Part shown: positions 42,422-53,782 of the stretch, one piece after another | How the letters are laid out: every line of letters starts with the position of its first letter | Numbering within the stretch: position 1 is the stretch's first letter | Source: Planctomycetota bacterium | GTDB lineage: Bacteria; Planctomycetota; UBA1135; UBA2386 | Reading direction: 5' to 3' | Length of the DNA: 64,000 nucleotides | Assembly: GCA_016716265.1 (NCBI GenBank) | Contig: JADJWQ010000004.1 | Coordinates: 1 to 64,000, forward strand | Notes under the pieces: generated by a model | Seen by the model: the letters and a program-made list of their open reading frames with translations, nothing else | Told to the model about the DNA's origin: nothing | The model's database searches: none | Made by a program: the position numbers and the translations under genes

Positions 42422-43687
42422 TCAGAAATCCTCGTGGCTGTCGCCGTGCGCACGCTCTGCAGCGACCTCGTCGAACGTCCGCCCGTCGCCATCGAGCGTC
42501 GTCGCCTCGCCCGAGGCCCTCTGCCAGCGCCGGACCGCGACGTCGACGTAGCGAGGATCGAGCTCCATGGCGAAGCAGCGCCGCTGCAGCCGCTCGGCTG
42601 CGACGATCGTGGTCCCCGAGCCGACGAATGGGTCGTAGACGGCGTCCTCCCGCGTGCCATGGTTGCGAATCGGGCGGCCCATGCATTCGACCGGCTTCTG
42701 AGTGCCGTGCTCGGTCGCCTCGTCGTCGGCTGCGGTGCACGGCTCGATGTCCCAGACAGTCGATTGGCTGCGATCGCCGCACCACTTCGAGGACTCGCCT
42801 TGGCGCACGGCATACCAGCACGGCTCGTGCTGCCAATGGTAGTGGCCGCGGCTGATCGCGAAGCGCGGCTTGCGCCAGACGATCTGGGCGCGGATCTGAA
42901 GGTCGCAGCCGTGCAGGTGCGTCGCGACCTCGGCGGCGAAGCGGCCGGCGTGCCACACGTAGGCGACGGCGCCGGGGAACAGCGCGTAGGCCGCGGACCA
43001 GTCGACGCGATCGTCGTTGGCGACTGCGCCGGTGCGCTTGGTGTCGCAGAGCCCGGCCTGGTTGCGCCACTTCGGATCGTAGGACACGCCGTAGGGCGGG
43101 TCCGTGACCATGAGGAACGGCACGGCCCCGTTGAGCAGTCGATGCACGTCGTCGCGCGACGTCGAGCTGCCGCAGAGCAGCCGATGCCGACCGAGCAGCC
43201 ACAGGTCGCCAGGACGCGACGCCGGATGCTCGGGCAGCTCCTCGACCTGGTCCTCGCCGAGGTCGGCGGACTCCGCGTCGAGCTGCGCGATCAGGCGATC
43301 GATCTCGCTCTCGTCGTAGCCGACGCCGTCGAGGGCATCCTCGGCGCGCAGCTCCTCGAGCAGACGCACCAGGGCCGGATCATCCCACTCGGCGAACTCG
43401 TGGCTGCGATTGTCCGCGATCGCGAACGCTACCGCGTCGATGTCGGAGCCTTCGAACCACCACACCGGTACCTCGGCCATGCCGAGCTGCTGCGCGGCCT
43501 TCAGCCGCGTGTTGCCCGCGATCACCTCGCCGGAGCGGCGGGCGACGATCGGCTGCTGCCAGCCGAAGCGGCGCAGCGAGGCGGCCACGTGCGGCACGGC
43601 GGCGTCGTTCCGCCGCGGGTTCGTCGGGCTGCAGTAGAGCCGCTCGATCGGAACGGTCTCGACGGGCGGCGAAGCTGGCTGGTCCAA
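42422..43687 (-). CDS. ParB-domain/DNA methyltransferase fusion
   Basis: A 421-residue protein. Residues ~10-95 are a ParB/Srx-type domain (VPIERLYCSPTNPRRND, SLRRFGWQQPIV, EVIAGNTRLKAAQQLG). From ~160 a DNA methyltransferase follows: motif IV DPPYG (~200), the target-recognition part, then motif I DPFVGSGTT (~352) and MELDPRYVDVAVRRW. The motif order and DPPYG point to a beta-class N6-adenine or N4-cytosine enzyme. Such fusions are common phage orphan methyltransferases. No restriction enzyme is adjacent, so a regulatory or anti-restriction role is likely. Confidence 0.88.
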   Translation of the reverse strand: MDQPASPPVETVPIERLYCSPTNPRRNDAAVPHVAASLRRFGWQQPIVARRSGEVIAGNTRLKAAQQLGMAEVPVWWFEGSDIDAVAFAIADNRSHEFAEWDDPALVRLLEELRAEDALDGVGYDESEIDRLIAQLDAESADLGEDQVEELPEHPASRPGDLWLLGRHRLLCGSSTSRDDVHRLLNGAVPFLMVTDPPYGVSYDPKWRNQAGLCDTKRTGAVANDDRVDWSAAYALFPGAVAYVWHAGRFAAEVATHLHGCDLQIRAQIVWRKPRFAISRGHYHWQHEPCWYAVRQGESSKWCGDRSQSTVWDIEPCTAADDEATEHGTQKPVECMGRPIRNHGTREDAVYDPFVGSGTTIVAAERLQRRCFAMELDPRYVDVAVRRWQRASGEATTLDGDGRTFDEVAAERAHGDSHEDF

Positions 43688-43823
43688 GTCGACACTCCAT
43701 GACGGGGCTGAGCCGATTGGAGGTGGACTTGGACGGGTGGCTCGATGGAGTGATGGTAACCGGGCGTTGACCGACTGTCACTGTGGCGCGCGAGCCGGAG
43801 CGGGGCACCGGGCGTCTGCGGTC

Positions 43824-43846
43824 GCATACCAGAGGGAATGGGACGC
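43824..43846. repeat. Conserved right-end motif of integrase elements, long form
   Basis: ACCAGAGGGAATGGGACGC, shared with 22299-22321 and (two changes) 61878-61900. It lies ~140 bp upstream of the methyltransferase start, the first gene of the element's minus-strand gene set. Confidence 0.6.
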
Positions 43847-44420
43847 GGCGAGGTGGGTGGGCATCGGCAGGGCAGCTTCCGTGAGGGAGAGTCCGGGTCC
43901 ACGGCGGTTGTCGGTCGACAATCCGCAGATCGGCGTGGAGGACGGCGTCGAACGGGAGCCGGCTGCCGCGCGGCGCGAGTCGCAGCACCTGAGCGCTGGC
44001 CGTGACGTCGACACCGCCATCGGCAGCCATTCCACGCCAATTTCGACACGGTAGCACGAGTGCTGCGGCCGCGCGCGATACCCGGAGCCTGCGGCATGTG
44101 ATTCGCCAGCAAGGCATATGAACGGCATTCCTCAACGCGCCGTATGAACAGCGCGGGCCTGACCGCTCCTTGTGGCTGTGGCAGGCGCAGGGGCGGATGG
44201 CCGAGTGCGCGTCGTGGGCAGGCGAGCTTCAGCGGCGCCGCTGGCCGGCACTGGATACGTCGGGTGTGCCTCATGGATGCTTGCCTGAATAGGGTGCCTC
44301 GCGGGTCGCCGCACAACGGGCAGCATGCGAAGCCGGATGCAGCCGCAGCGCGACGGTCGATCCGAGAGCTCTCGCTCTTGATGCGATCTTTGTGGGTCGC
44401 CGTATTTCGTGCGAGCGATA

Positions 44421-44432
44421 GCACATATGTGC
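44421..44432. promoter_or_regulatory. 12-bp perfect palindrome upstream of the RHS gene
   Basis: GCACATATGTGC, 230 bp before the RHS start. It is operator-like by symmetry only. Confidence 0.4.
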
Positions 44433-44661
44433 GAGGCGCGCGCTCCTCATGGATATTCCTGATGGCCTGCGAGCGCGCGATCCGCAATGCTCGCCGCTCG
44501 CTTGTCTGGCAGAGCTGAGCGATGCACCTGCATCGGTGCAGCCTGTCTGCTGGACCAGCGGCCTCGCACCAGCATCGAGTCATCGACAGAAATCTGCTGT
44601 CCAGGCGAAAGCTGTCCGAAGTGGGGCCGTTGCTCGCGATGAGTCGGTCGGAGAAGATCTC

Positions 44662-47600
44662 ATGAGCTTGGAGCCCCCTCGCCTTCGCTCTCTCCACATG
44701 TCGTCGCGGCTGATCGCCAGCCTGCGTCACGTCGGTCTTGCGCTCCTGCCTGCGCTCATCGCACTGCCGCTGGCAGCGCAGGGTCTGTCCTCCGCCCCCC
44801 CGACGTCCGGTCCGGTCTTCGACGACTGTCCAGACCCTTCGGTCTACCGATCCCTCACGCTCGACGTCGGTGTCGAGATCGTCGTGGATCGCTCCGGAGA
44901 GGGCCACGTGTTCCTGCCCCGTCCCAGGCCGCTCAACACCGGCATGCACTGGGAGCCCGGCTTCCGGCTGAACCACATCCACCAGGTCTCGGCGCTCGAG
45001 AACCAGGCTCCCGTCGATCAGCGCACGCTCGGCTACGGCGTGGCTGGCGAGCTGCCGACTCCCACCAGCCCACCGGAAGCCGGCGGGGGTGGGACGACGC
45101 TCCCGGCCACCACGGTGTTCAGCGCACCGCCGAACTGCCTCCGCGCGTTTGTCCCAGGGTGCGAGCCGCCGATCTGGTCGATGGGGTCGCCGAGCGTCGG
45201 CACTCCCGCCAGCGGCGCTGCTGCGGGACCGCTGAACGGCACCTGCTTCGACTTCAAGACGGCGAGCAGCTACCAGGGCCGCTACGCAGCGGTGTTCGAC
45301 GGTGACAACGACGCTCTCCGTCTGGTGCACTACATCGACGGCAACGACACCGACCAGGCGCGGATCATGCTGCCGAGCGGGGCCATCCTGGACTTCGTCC
45401 AGCACACCGGCCTGTCGGGCCCCGGCGGTCGAACGGTCTGGCAGCTCGACCGCGTTCGAGACGCGTGGGACAACGAGCTGGTCATCCACCGCGACTCCAT
45501 CGGCCGCATCCAGTCGATCGCCTACCCCTCGGGCGCGCGCGAGATCTGGAGCTGGCAGGTCCCGGTCTCTGGCGTCCCCGGCGTCTCGCGGATCGACATC
45601 GACTACGACCTCGACGGGAATCCCGGCACCAACACGACGCTCGAGCAGCAGGCGAGCTGGGGCATGGAGTTCGCGCATGAGGTTCATCAGCCGGACGGAG
45701 GCCTTCCCGCCGAGACGCTGATGGTGCCGTTCGGCGGCGCACGTCTGTCGCGGATCGTCTACCCTGAGACCTCGTGGGTCACCGCTGCGAATCTCGACAC
45801 TCCGTTCAGCACCACACCGAGCACCGGCCGGCTGGTCGTCGAGCTCGGCTGGGACACGACCGGCAGCCGCCCGCGCGTCGAGTCGGTGAAGGAGTACCGG
45901 CAAGCTTATCGCTGGTCGGACCCGACCACGTCCGTGACCACGGCGGCGACGATCGATTACACGGTCGAGTACGGGCTCGCCCGAATCAGCAAGCTCACGG
46001 ATCGCCATGGTGCCTCGACCACCTTCGACTACCTGTACTACCCCGTCGACCACCTGGTCGAGCGAGTTGACTGCGTCGACCCCCGCGGCACGTGCACAAC
46101 GACGCGGCTGGATGGGCTGGGCCGCAAGATCCAGGTGACCGTGACTCCACCGAGCACTCCCGGCACCGACACGCGACCGCGCACCAACGACCCGCTCTTC
46201 AGCGGCGATCCGAGCCTGCACGAGCCGAGCGCGGTGACGTGGACGTTCGTGTACGGCGGCGCCAGCTCCTGCGGCTGCGGCAAGCCGGTGCAGGTCTGGG
46301 CGCCTGGCCCCGCGGGATTACGTATCTCGACCTACACCTGGGATGAGTGGGGCCAGCCTCTGACGGCAGACGTCCCCGATCCGAGCACGGGAGCGGCACA
46401 AGGCGCTACGGTCCAGTACACCTGGACCTGGGAGCGGAACCTGGAGTCCGGCACGCCAACCGCGCTGCTCAGCCATTCGGCAGCCTTGCTGGCTGGCTAC
46501 ACGACGCCAACGGCGACCTGGACCAAGGATGCGATCAGCTGGACTCCGCGCGACAGCGCCAACGCGTCGTACGGCGGCAAGCCCGCTGGCCAGAGCCTGG
46601 AGATCACCGTCCAGAAGCCGGGTCCGACGATCGCTGAGGTGGTGACCGAAGCGCGCACGTGGACGGCGGATGGATGGCCGCTGACGGTGACGTCGGGCGA
46701 TGGCGTGCGGCTGAGCTACGACTACACCGGCTCGCCGGCCGGATTGCCGGCGAGCTCGACGCGGCGACACGAGAGCAACAACGGTCCCGCGGTCGTCACA
46801 GGCTTCAGCTGGGATGCGCTCGGTCGGCTCTCGCAGCAGGTCGACAACCAGGGTGCGGGCGCGCTTCGAGCGCACGACGACCTTCACGCACGATGGCGAG
46901 GGCCGGCTGCTCGGCGCCTCGGTCTCGCTGAGCGATGAGGACGTCACGGGCGTGACGAGGACGATCGTTCACGAGCGGCAGCTCCTGCGGGACTTCTGGG
47001 GCAACGTCGCCGTCGACCGGCTCCGCAACCTCGACAGCGCCGGAGCGGCTCCGGAGCGCTTCGGGGCTTCGACCGGCGCGGCCCGCGCCTGGATCGAGAC
47101 GCACCGGCACTTCGTCGGCGAGCGGCTGGTGCGCGAGCAGGTCGATCGCCGGCCGCTGAACGAGGACGAGTCGGGTCCTGTCAGCGATGCGACGAACGCC
47201 CGCTTCCTCGAGTACACGTTCGACCACTACCCCGACGGCACGCTCCATCACGTCTACCTGCCCAACGGCGCCACGCGGACGCTGCTGGTCGACGGCTTCG
47301 GCACGCTCTACTCGTCGACGGTTGCCAACGCGACCGAGGAGCTCGTCGAGGTCCGGCGCTTCATCGACGCCGCCCTCGACGTGGTGAAGGTGCACCGCGG
47401 CGATCCGACCGCGGGTCCGAGCCTATGGACCGAGCTCGTCCGCGGCGCGGAGTCGGGCGTGGTCGAGCGGATCGTCGAGCCGACCTACGACCCGATCGGT
47501 GGGGCGTTCTCGTACGGCGGCTCGCTCGGCGGCGCCGAGCACGTGCTGACCCGCGACGCCGGCGGTCGAGTGCGGCAGGTGGAATCGATGGACGGCGCCA

Positions 47601-50600
47601 ACGTCCTCGCCCACGTCGAGATCGACTACGACGAGCTTGATCGGATGGTGCAGCGACGGGTGCACGCTCTCGATGCCGGGAGCACGGTCGACACGACGAC
47701 GTGGTACTACGGAGGCGCCACGCGGCTGGAGCGGCTCGTGCGCCCCGGCGGCCGGACCTGGACCTGGACCTGCGACGAGCTGTCGAGGCCCCGCTACATC
47801 GACGACTCTCTCGCCCCGACCAGCAACCGGACCGAGCTGACCTGGTGGTCCGGCAGCGACCTCGTCTACGAGCGCATCACCCGCCTGGTCGAGGAGGACG
47901 TCGACGGCTCGACGACGTCTCGGAGCTTCACGACCCGCTTCGACTGGGACGCCCTCGGCCGGCTTCGGCGCGTCGAGGACCGTGGTGAAGGGGGCTCGCA
48001 GCCGCCCGAGACGGATGCATTCTGGTACTACGCCACCGGCGACACGCAGTGGCACGTGCGCTGGAAGGGCTCGACGCGTCCGCAGCTGGGCTCCAATGGG
48101 TCTCGCGAGCAGCGCTTCCTCCCCGACGCGCGCTCGCGGCTGGTGGAGCACGCGCTGCTCGGCGACGGAGGTACGACCGACGACATCGTTCTCGATCTGG
48201 CCTGGCTCGACTGGACCGACGCCAACACTGCGCGCACGCGCCTCGAGCGTGAGGACGGCCTCGACCACCGCACGATCACCCACTACGACTTCGACGGCCG
48301 GCCGGACATCGTGCAGCGTCCCGGTGCGCCGAGTGCTTTGCCGCAGAAGGTGCCGGCCAACCACACGATCCTCGGCACCTACGACGCCGCGTCGCGGCTC
48401 GTCGAGCTGGTCCATGGCGCCGCGCAGGCGAGCCTGGCGCCGACGACCGAGCTGCTGTGGAACGGTGCGGGGGATCTGATCGCGAGGCAATTCCTGTCCG
48501 TCGACTCGTTCCCGCTGCACTCGGCGATGGCGAGCCGCGAGGTGCTCGAGCGCGACGCGATCGGGCGGATCGCTCGGGCAACGACCTACTCTGGTGATCT
48601 GGGCGCTCCGCTGGAGGCCGTCTCGGTGGCTCGCGACGAGGACTCGATCGGACGCGTGCACGACGAGACGTACTCGTTCGGATGGCTCGACCATGCGGCG
48701 ACGGATACCTGGTCGGTGACCAGCACGTTCGACGCGGGTCTGATCGATCGGCGCGCGACGCTCGGCTACGAGTCGGGTCTCACCATCGAGCACGGCTGGG
48801 ACGCGATCGGTCGTCTGGACGGCCTGAAGTGGAATCCTCAGGGCTCGAGCGAGGTAATGGCCGACTACACGCATTTCGGCCAGCGCACCGCGTCCCGCGC
48901 CCTGAAGCCCGATGACGTGACCACCGATCTGCGGATCGTCAGCGAGATCGGGCATGACGCCTATGGGCGCACGGCGAGCATCCTGGACCGACGCTTCGTC
49001 GGCGGCTCGCCGAGCGCGACGCTGGCGAGCTACGAGCTCGTCTACGACGGATTCGGCAATCTCGTCGAGGAGCGCTACGACCGGCTGGATGGCGACCCGC
49101 AGACGCAGAATGACGGCGACCTCTTCGATGCGACCGATTCCACCGGCTGCACGAGGCCATCCTCGGCGCCGTGGTGGATCAGCAGGGGCAGGTGCAGAGC
49201 TTCGTCAGGGCGCTGACCTACAGCCTGGACGAGGCAGGCAATCGCACGAGCGTGCACGACGAGGTGTCGGGAGGTGCCACCACAGACACTGCATACGCCG
49301 GCTACAACAACCGCTACGACTACATCGAGCAGCTGCCGATCCCACCGAATCCCGAGCAGATTCTGTATGACGATCGCGGGAATCTCGCCTGGGACAAGCA
49401 CTTCCTCTACGTATACGACTTCAAGGACCGGCTCTCGGAGGTCTGGCTCCTCGTCGAGGACGAGGAGACGGCGGAGCAGACGCGGCTTGGTGCTGTCGGC
49501 GCCTTCAGGAGCCAGCAGCTCGCGGGCAGCGTTGCCGACCTGGATCCGTTGTACGCCGCACGGCAGCGGGTGCTGGAGCGCTTCGAGGGCGATGTGGGAC
49601 GGATCGCCACGGACGTCGTGACGCTGCAGCGGCGTGGCTTCCTCACCGAGCGTGTCGCGCTCGCGCCAGGGGCTCGGCTGACGACGGCCTCCGGGGCTGC
49701 TGTGAGCACCGGGGCGCAGACGGCAGGCACGAGCGCTGTGGCGCTGCAGCCGCTGGCGATACGCCTACGACCCGTTCGATCGTCGGGTGGGGCGCGTGCT
49801 GCTGAGCGGCGACGAGATCTGGCTGCACGTCTACGACGGATGGCAGGAGATCGAGGAGCTACAGGTCGATCAAGCAGGATCGAAGAGCCCGACCAAGCAG
49901 CTCGTCTGGGGTGAGCGGCTCGATGAGCTGGTCGCGTACCGGAGCTACGGCGTGCTGCCCGGCGGCGGGATGGGCTGGCAGAGCTACCACGCTACCCAGC
50001 TCGGACATGAGTCGGTGACGAGGCTCGTCGACGCGAACGGCGACGTGGTGGAGCAGAGCGTCTACGACCCGTTCGGGACGCCGTCTGTCTACGGGCCGAA
50101 CGAGAGCTACCTCGGTGCCTCATCCTCGGTCGGGCTGCCGTTCCAGTGGAAGGGGCATCGCGTCGATCCTGAGACGGGGCTCGTCTACATTCGCCTCCGT
50201 CATTACTCGTATGAGTGGGGTCGTTTCGTTTCCATCGATCGCCTTGGGGTATGGGGTGACGCAGTGACGCTAGGGAACGGCTACAGCTATGGTCGGCACG
50301 AGCCAATGAGCGGACGAGATCCTATAGCCGAGGGCTGGTTCATCGGGGCCTTGATCGGTGCTGCCGCAGGAGCAATCGGCGGATTCGTTTCAGGAACGGT
50401 ATCGGCGCTGCGCGAAGGCAAGAGCTGGGGCGAGGCCGTTCATCGAGGCGGTCGCGACGCCGCTATCGGCGCTATTGCTGGTGCCGTTGCGGGGGCGACG
50501 CTGGGACTCCTGACGACGGAGTCCGTGGGCGCGTTCGCGGGCTTGACTGCTACGGAGGCTTTCGTAGGCAGTGTGGCTGTCGACGTGGCAGTCGCGACGC

Positions 50601-51001
50601 CCACCGCGATCGTTGCCGTTACAGTGCGATCAAGACTCGATAGCACGCCGGACGAGGTTCGAAATCGAGAGATCATCGGCGAAGCGCTCGGAGCCGTACC
50701 CGGCGCTGTGGGCGGAGAACTTCTGGGGGCAAGTCTACGGTGTGTAAGGCGGGGCTTGACGCCGCTGACGCCGCCTGTTCCCGGAAGCAGGACGGGCGCG
50801 GCCGGTGGGATCGCCGCGGAGCCTCCGCGTCGGATCACTGGTTCGGTTGAGGTTTCCACGGACGGAGTCAAACTAGAAGTCCATGAGGGACCGGCTGTTC
50901 CGACGGATCTGCCTGGCGCAGGTGATACGGAAGTCGGAGCGATGATCGAAGTTGGTCCGAGCAGCGTGAAAGTCACAGTGGGTGTACAAGGCGTAAGATG
51001 A
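44662..51001 (+). pseudogene. Secreted RHS/YD-repeat protein with variable C-terminal tip; three frameshifts as read
   Basis: About 2110 residues if frames are joined. It starts MSLEPPRL, with a signal peptide (HVGLALLPALIALPLAAQG) from ATG 44662 or 44698. Many YD-type repeats follow (for example SIGRIQSIAYPSG, DRHGASTTFDYLYY). The RHS core is YDPFGTP...FQWKGHRVDPETGLVYIRLRHY, then GRFVSIDRLG and SGRDPIAEG near 50335. The ~220-residue tip begins with two Gly-zipper hydrophobic stretches (GALIGAAAGAIGGFVSGTV; AIGAIAGAVAGATLG), suggesting membrane insertion. Frame changes near 46855, 49140 and 49750 are single-base. They may be errors, since every segment stays well coded. The stop overlaps the next gene (ATGA). 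Confidence 0.85.
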
Positions 51002-51546
51002 ATGAGCTGGTTGCCAATCTCGTAGGACTCGGTGCTGGGGCGCTGGTCCTCCTGCTACTCTTGTTTGTTGGCCATGCGGTCGACCGGACGCGAAACAGGC
51101 AGAGCGACGTCTCCAGCATCGAGGGGCGAATGTCGATGCCTGCTGTGCTGCAAGCAATAAGTTGGACCAGCGCTGCGTTTGGCTCCGGCTTTCTTGCGTT
51201 CTGTTTCGTGAATGGAGCAGACATCTACGAGAAGTTGTGGGGATCCACGTGGACGGCCGGGTCGCTGTGGATGATCCACTGGAGTGCTCTGGTCGTGAAG
51301 TTCGACGAGTGCCGACTGGCGACGTGCGGTTTCTGGAGGCGCCCTCACATCATCAATTGGAGTGACGTCTGCTCGGTCAAATGGAATGAAGGCATGTCTC
51401 GCGCGGAGTTCAGATCTGAGAGCGATGTTGTCAGAGTTTATGGATTCATGACAAATCGACAGACTTTCTCTAGGGTATGCTCGGCAAAGGTGCTGAGCGA
51501 ATCTGCGCGAACTGCACTGAAGAAGGGCGGTCTTCTAGTGGGGTGA
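50998..51546 (+). CDS. Membrane partner of the RHS tip (putative immunity protein)
   Basis: A 182-residue protein starting in an ATGA overlap with the RHS stop. Two TM segments: residues 5-25 (ANLVGLGAGALVLLLLLFVG) and ~50-72 (VLQAISWTSAAFGSGFLAFCF), possibly a third near 85-105. A soluble C-terminal domain (WSDVCSVKWNEGMSRAEFRS) follows. Base composition is AT-richer than the RHS body. Position directly after a membrane-active-looking RHS tip is typical of immunity proteins; the assignment is by context only. Confidence 0.65.
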   Translation: MNELVANLVGLGAGALVLLLLLFVGHAVDRTRNRQSDVSSIEGRMSMPAVLQAISWTSAAFGSGFLAFCFVNGADIYEKLWGSTWTAGSLWMIHWSALVVKFDECRLATCGFWRRPHIINWSDVCSVKWNEGMSRAEFRSESDVVRVYGFMTNRQTFSRVCSAKVLSESARTALKKGGLLVG

Positions 51547-51571
51547 TTCGCAAGTTCGAGTGATTAGTTGT

Positions 51572-51720
51572 CCCCAACGTTGCAAAACCCGCGCGCGAGG
51601 CGGGCTGACGCGTTAGGCCGCTTGATTCTGCCAAGGAGCGAGCAGGCGCTAAAAGTCGGCGGCAAGCGCATCGTCGGTCGACATCGTCAAGGTCAGCCGT
51701 CCTTGCGGCCGAGTCAGTCG
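51572..51720 (-). mobile_element. IS1380 3'-end remnant
   Basis: Begins with the IS1380 terminus CCCCAACGTTGCAAAACC and matches, inverted, the last ~150 bp of the element at 35768-37392. It is cut off where the IS481-like element begins. Confidence 0.85.
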
Positions 51721-51725
51721 CGTGG

Positions 51726-53015
51726 TGTCCGAGAACGCGGCCGAGGTCGTTTCGGGGTCGAACGCGGTCTCAAGGCTGTGTCGTTGCGATCGGGTTGGCG
51801 CGAGTTCTGCCGAGCAACGACCGGGACGGGCAGACCGGTGGCGCGACTTGCGGCGTGATCAGTTGCCTGTTCTCCCTTCCCCGACGCGACCGTGGTCAGG
51901 CCGCGCGCTCGTAGTGGCGGAGCAGGCCACCGAGGCGTTCGCGCGCAACGACGTCGCCGGTTCCCGAGGCGGGCATCCCGGCGATGAGCTCGTTGCCGAT
52001 GCCTTGGTGCGGACGCTCGGTGTGGTAGTGAGTGACGAACTCCCGAACGGCGCGATCGAGGTGGCCAGTCCCGAAGAGGATGAGCCGATCGAGGCACTCG
52101 CGCTTGATCGAGAGCACGAAGCGCTCGGCGATCGCGTTCATGTTCGGCGCCTGGTAGGAGGTCGTCACCGGACACACGCCGGCGTCGGTCAGGATGCGCT
52201 TGAAGCGGCCGCTGAACTTCGTGTCGCGATCGAGGACCAGGAACCGCTTCGCGCGGAGGAATCCGTCGACGTGGTCGGTGAGGTTGCGCGCGACCTGCGC
52301 CATGAACGCGGAGTCAGGGTTCGTCGTGATGCCGGCGATCTCGACGGCTCGCGTCGCGTGGTCGATCACGAACAGCACGTAGTGGGTGACGAGCCCCCGA
52401 GCCGTCCACACCTCAGCGGTGAAGAAGTCGATGGCGGCGATGACGTCGGCGTGGGAGCGGAGGAAAGCGCGCCAGCTGGTCGGCCGATCAGGGCTCGGCT
52501 TGATGCCGTGCTCCTTCAGCGTCTTGGCGACCGTCGACGTGGCGACGCAGTGTCCGAGCTTCTTCAGCTCGCCCTGGATGCGGCAGTAGCCCCAGGTCGA
52601 GTTCTCGGCGGCCATGCGGACGATCAGTGTCCGGATCTCCTTCATGATCCCGGGCCGACCGACGCGGCGAGACGGGTAGGTCCACTTGGCGGCGATCAGT
52701 CGGCGGTGCCAGCGCAGAATGGTGTCGGGCGTGACGATGGTCGCGACGCGGGCGAGGAGTCGCCGGCCCAGTGCGGCGCCCTTGGCCGCGAGACGGCGGC
52801 GCTGGTCATCGGTCAGGCGGAGTCGCCGGCTGCCGAGCTGTTCTCGGAGAACGCGGTTCTCCTCGATCAGGTAGGCAATGGTCCGCGCCTGCTCGCGGTG
52901 GACCCAGCCGGCGAAGATGACGAGGAGCAGGCGGAGAGGGGAGAAGTCCGGCATCGCGACCGATTCTCGGGGCGTCGCAAGTCGTGGCGTTGCAGTGCAG
53001 TCGAGTTTTCGGACA
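51726..53015 (-). mobile_element. IS481-like insertion sequence type C, complete
   Basis: A 1290-bp element with ends TGTCCGAGAAC and, inverted, TGTCCGAAAAC. It starts TGT and ends ACA as IS481 members do. It is the only complete copy; remnants lie at 6985, 11015, 17827, 19700 and 31271. No clear target duplication, consistent with the truncated IS1380 on its left. Confidence 0.82.
51896..52954 (-). CDS. IS481-like DDE transposase, intact
   Basis: A 352-residue protein from MPDFSPLRL. It has an N-terminal helical region (ARTIAYLIEENRVLREQLG), a helix-turn-helix part (VTPDTILRWHRRLIAAKW), then the rve core with Asp in AIDFFTAEVWT, Asp in LDRDTKF and Glu in AIAERFVLSIKREC, followed by HYHTERPHQGIGN. 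All catalytic residues are present and the frame is intact. A longer frame upstream (to 53224) crosses the element end and is not used. Confidence 0.87.
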   Translation of the reverse strand: MPDFSPLRLLLVIFAGWVHREQARTIAYLIEENRVLREQLGSRRLRLTDDQRRRLAAKGAALGRRLLARVATIVTPDTILRWHRRLIAAKWTYPSRRVGRPGIMKEIRTLIVRMAAENSTWGYCRIQGELKKLGHCVATSTVAKTLKEHGIKPSPDRPTSWRAFLRSHADVIAAIDFFTAEVWTARGLVTHYVLFVIDHATRAVEIAGITTNPDSAFMAQVARNLTDHVDGFLRAKRFLVLDRDTKFSGRFKRILTDAGVCPVTTSYQAPNMNAIAERFVLSIKRECLDRLILFGTGHLDRAVREFVTHYHTERPHQGIGNELIAGMPASGTGDVVARERLGGLLRHYERAA

Positions 53016-53276
53016 GCACGAGCAAGCCCGATCGACGTCGGTGGTGCTGCGATCGGCGGTCTCCGAAGCGGAGCCGCGGGTGCCCGCGGCCGCCTGCTGA
53101 CCCGACGCGCACTCCCGCTTGCGTCGGCAGAACCTGGCCGAGGGAACGGCGACGGACGCCGGCTGAAAGCCCGCCGCGTCGCGCGGGATCGCGAATCCGC
53201 CTCCTCGGAGCCCCCGAGCAACACGGGCAGCCTGTGAAGCCGCGAGAGTGGTCGTCCGCTCGCGCACTGCGCACGG

Positions 53277-53483
53277 CTACTGAAGCGTCAGGCGAACCGC
53301 GTTGCTAGCCTTATGGCAGTCGGTGCCGAGAAGGCCGATGGCCTGAACGAAAAGCAACGCGTGGGCCAGCGCCGGCGAAGTGGGAATCGTGATCCGCCAG
53401 TAGCCGACACCGAAGTTGTCGAGAGCAACAGCGAGTGCGTCGTCGATTGAGACGAGAAGATCGCAACCGGAGGCCCAGCCCAT
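53277..53483 (-). pseudogene. 3' fragment of an exported-type protein
   Basis: About 68 residues ending SNAVRLTLQ and containing LVSIDDALAVALDNFGVGYW and ALLFVQAIGLLG. This ending resembles the C-terminal beta domain of secreted proteins common in some Planctomycetota. The 5' part is missing, probably lost during the neighbouring IS insertions. Confidence 0.5.
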
Positions 53484-53782
53484 CTCGGGCTTCGCCCGAC
53501 ACCCAACCGGTAGCCCGGTCGACGCACGAACGTGGATGAAGCAGCCGGTCGTCGTCAGGGGATGAAGACGGCGCCGCTCTCCGCTACGACTCCAGCTTGC
53601 AACAAGTAGCCAAGCGGAGGCAGCGCCGTGCGTCAGTTTCTATCGCGTTTCGCCGGTTCGATCATGGCGGTCCTGTCGGGTTTTGACCGGATCGTGTTCA
53701 GGGGCTCGCACCGGAGCCTGGCGTTCAACCACGGGATGGAGGCGTTCGTGAACAGCATCGGCGTCCTCCGCAAGGACTTCGG

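Larger units (their letters stand above)
43688..44661. other. Intergenic region between the long element and the RHS gene
   Basis: No supported gene. It contains the right-end motif at 43824-43846 and the palindrome GCACATATGTGC at 44421-44432. The sequence near 44410-44460 loosely resembles the upstream region of the second YD-type gene (around 62435-62475), which may reflect shared regulation. Confidence 0.55.

Noticed and set aside
43522..46221. An 899-codon minus-strand open frame
   Set aside because: It runs antisense through the RHS gene and out of frame over the methyltransferase 5' end. It has no domain or ribosome-binding site; it is a GC-rich shadow frame.
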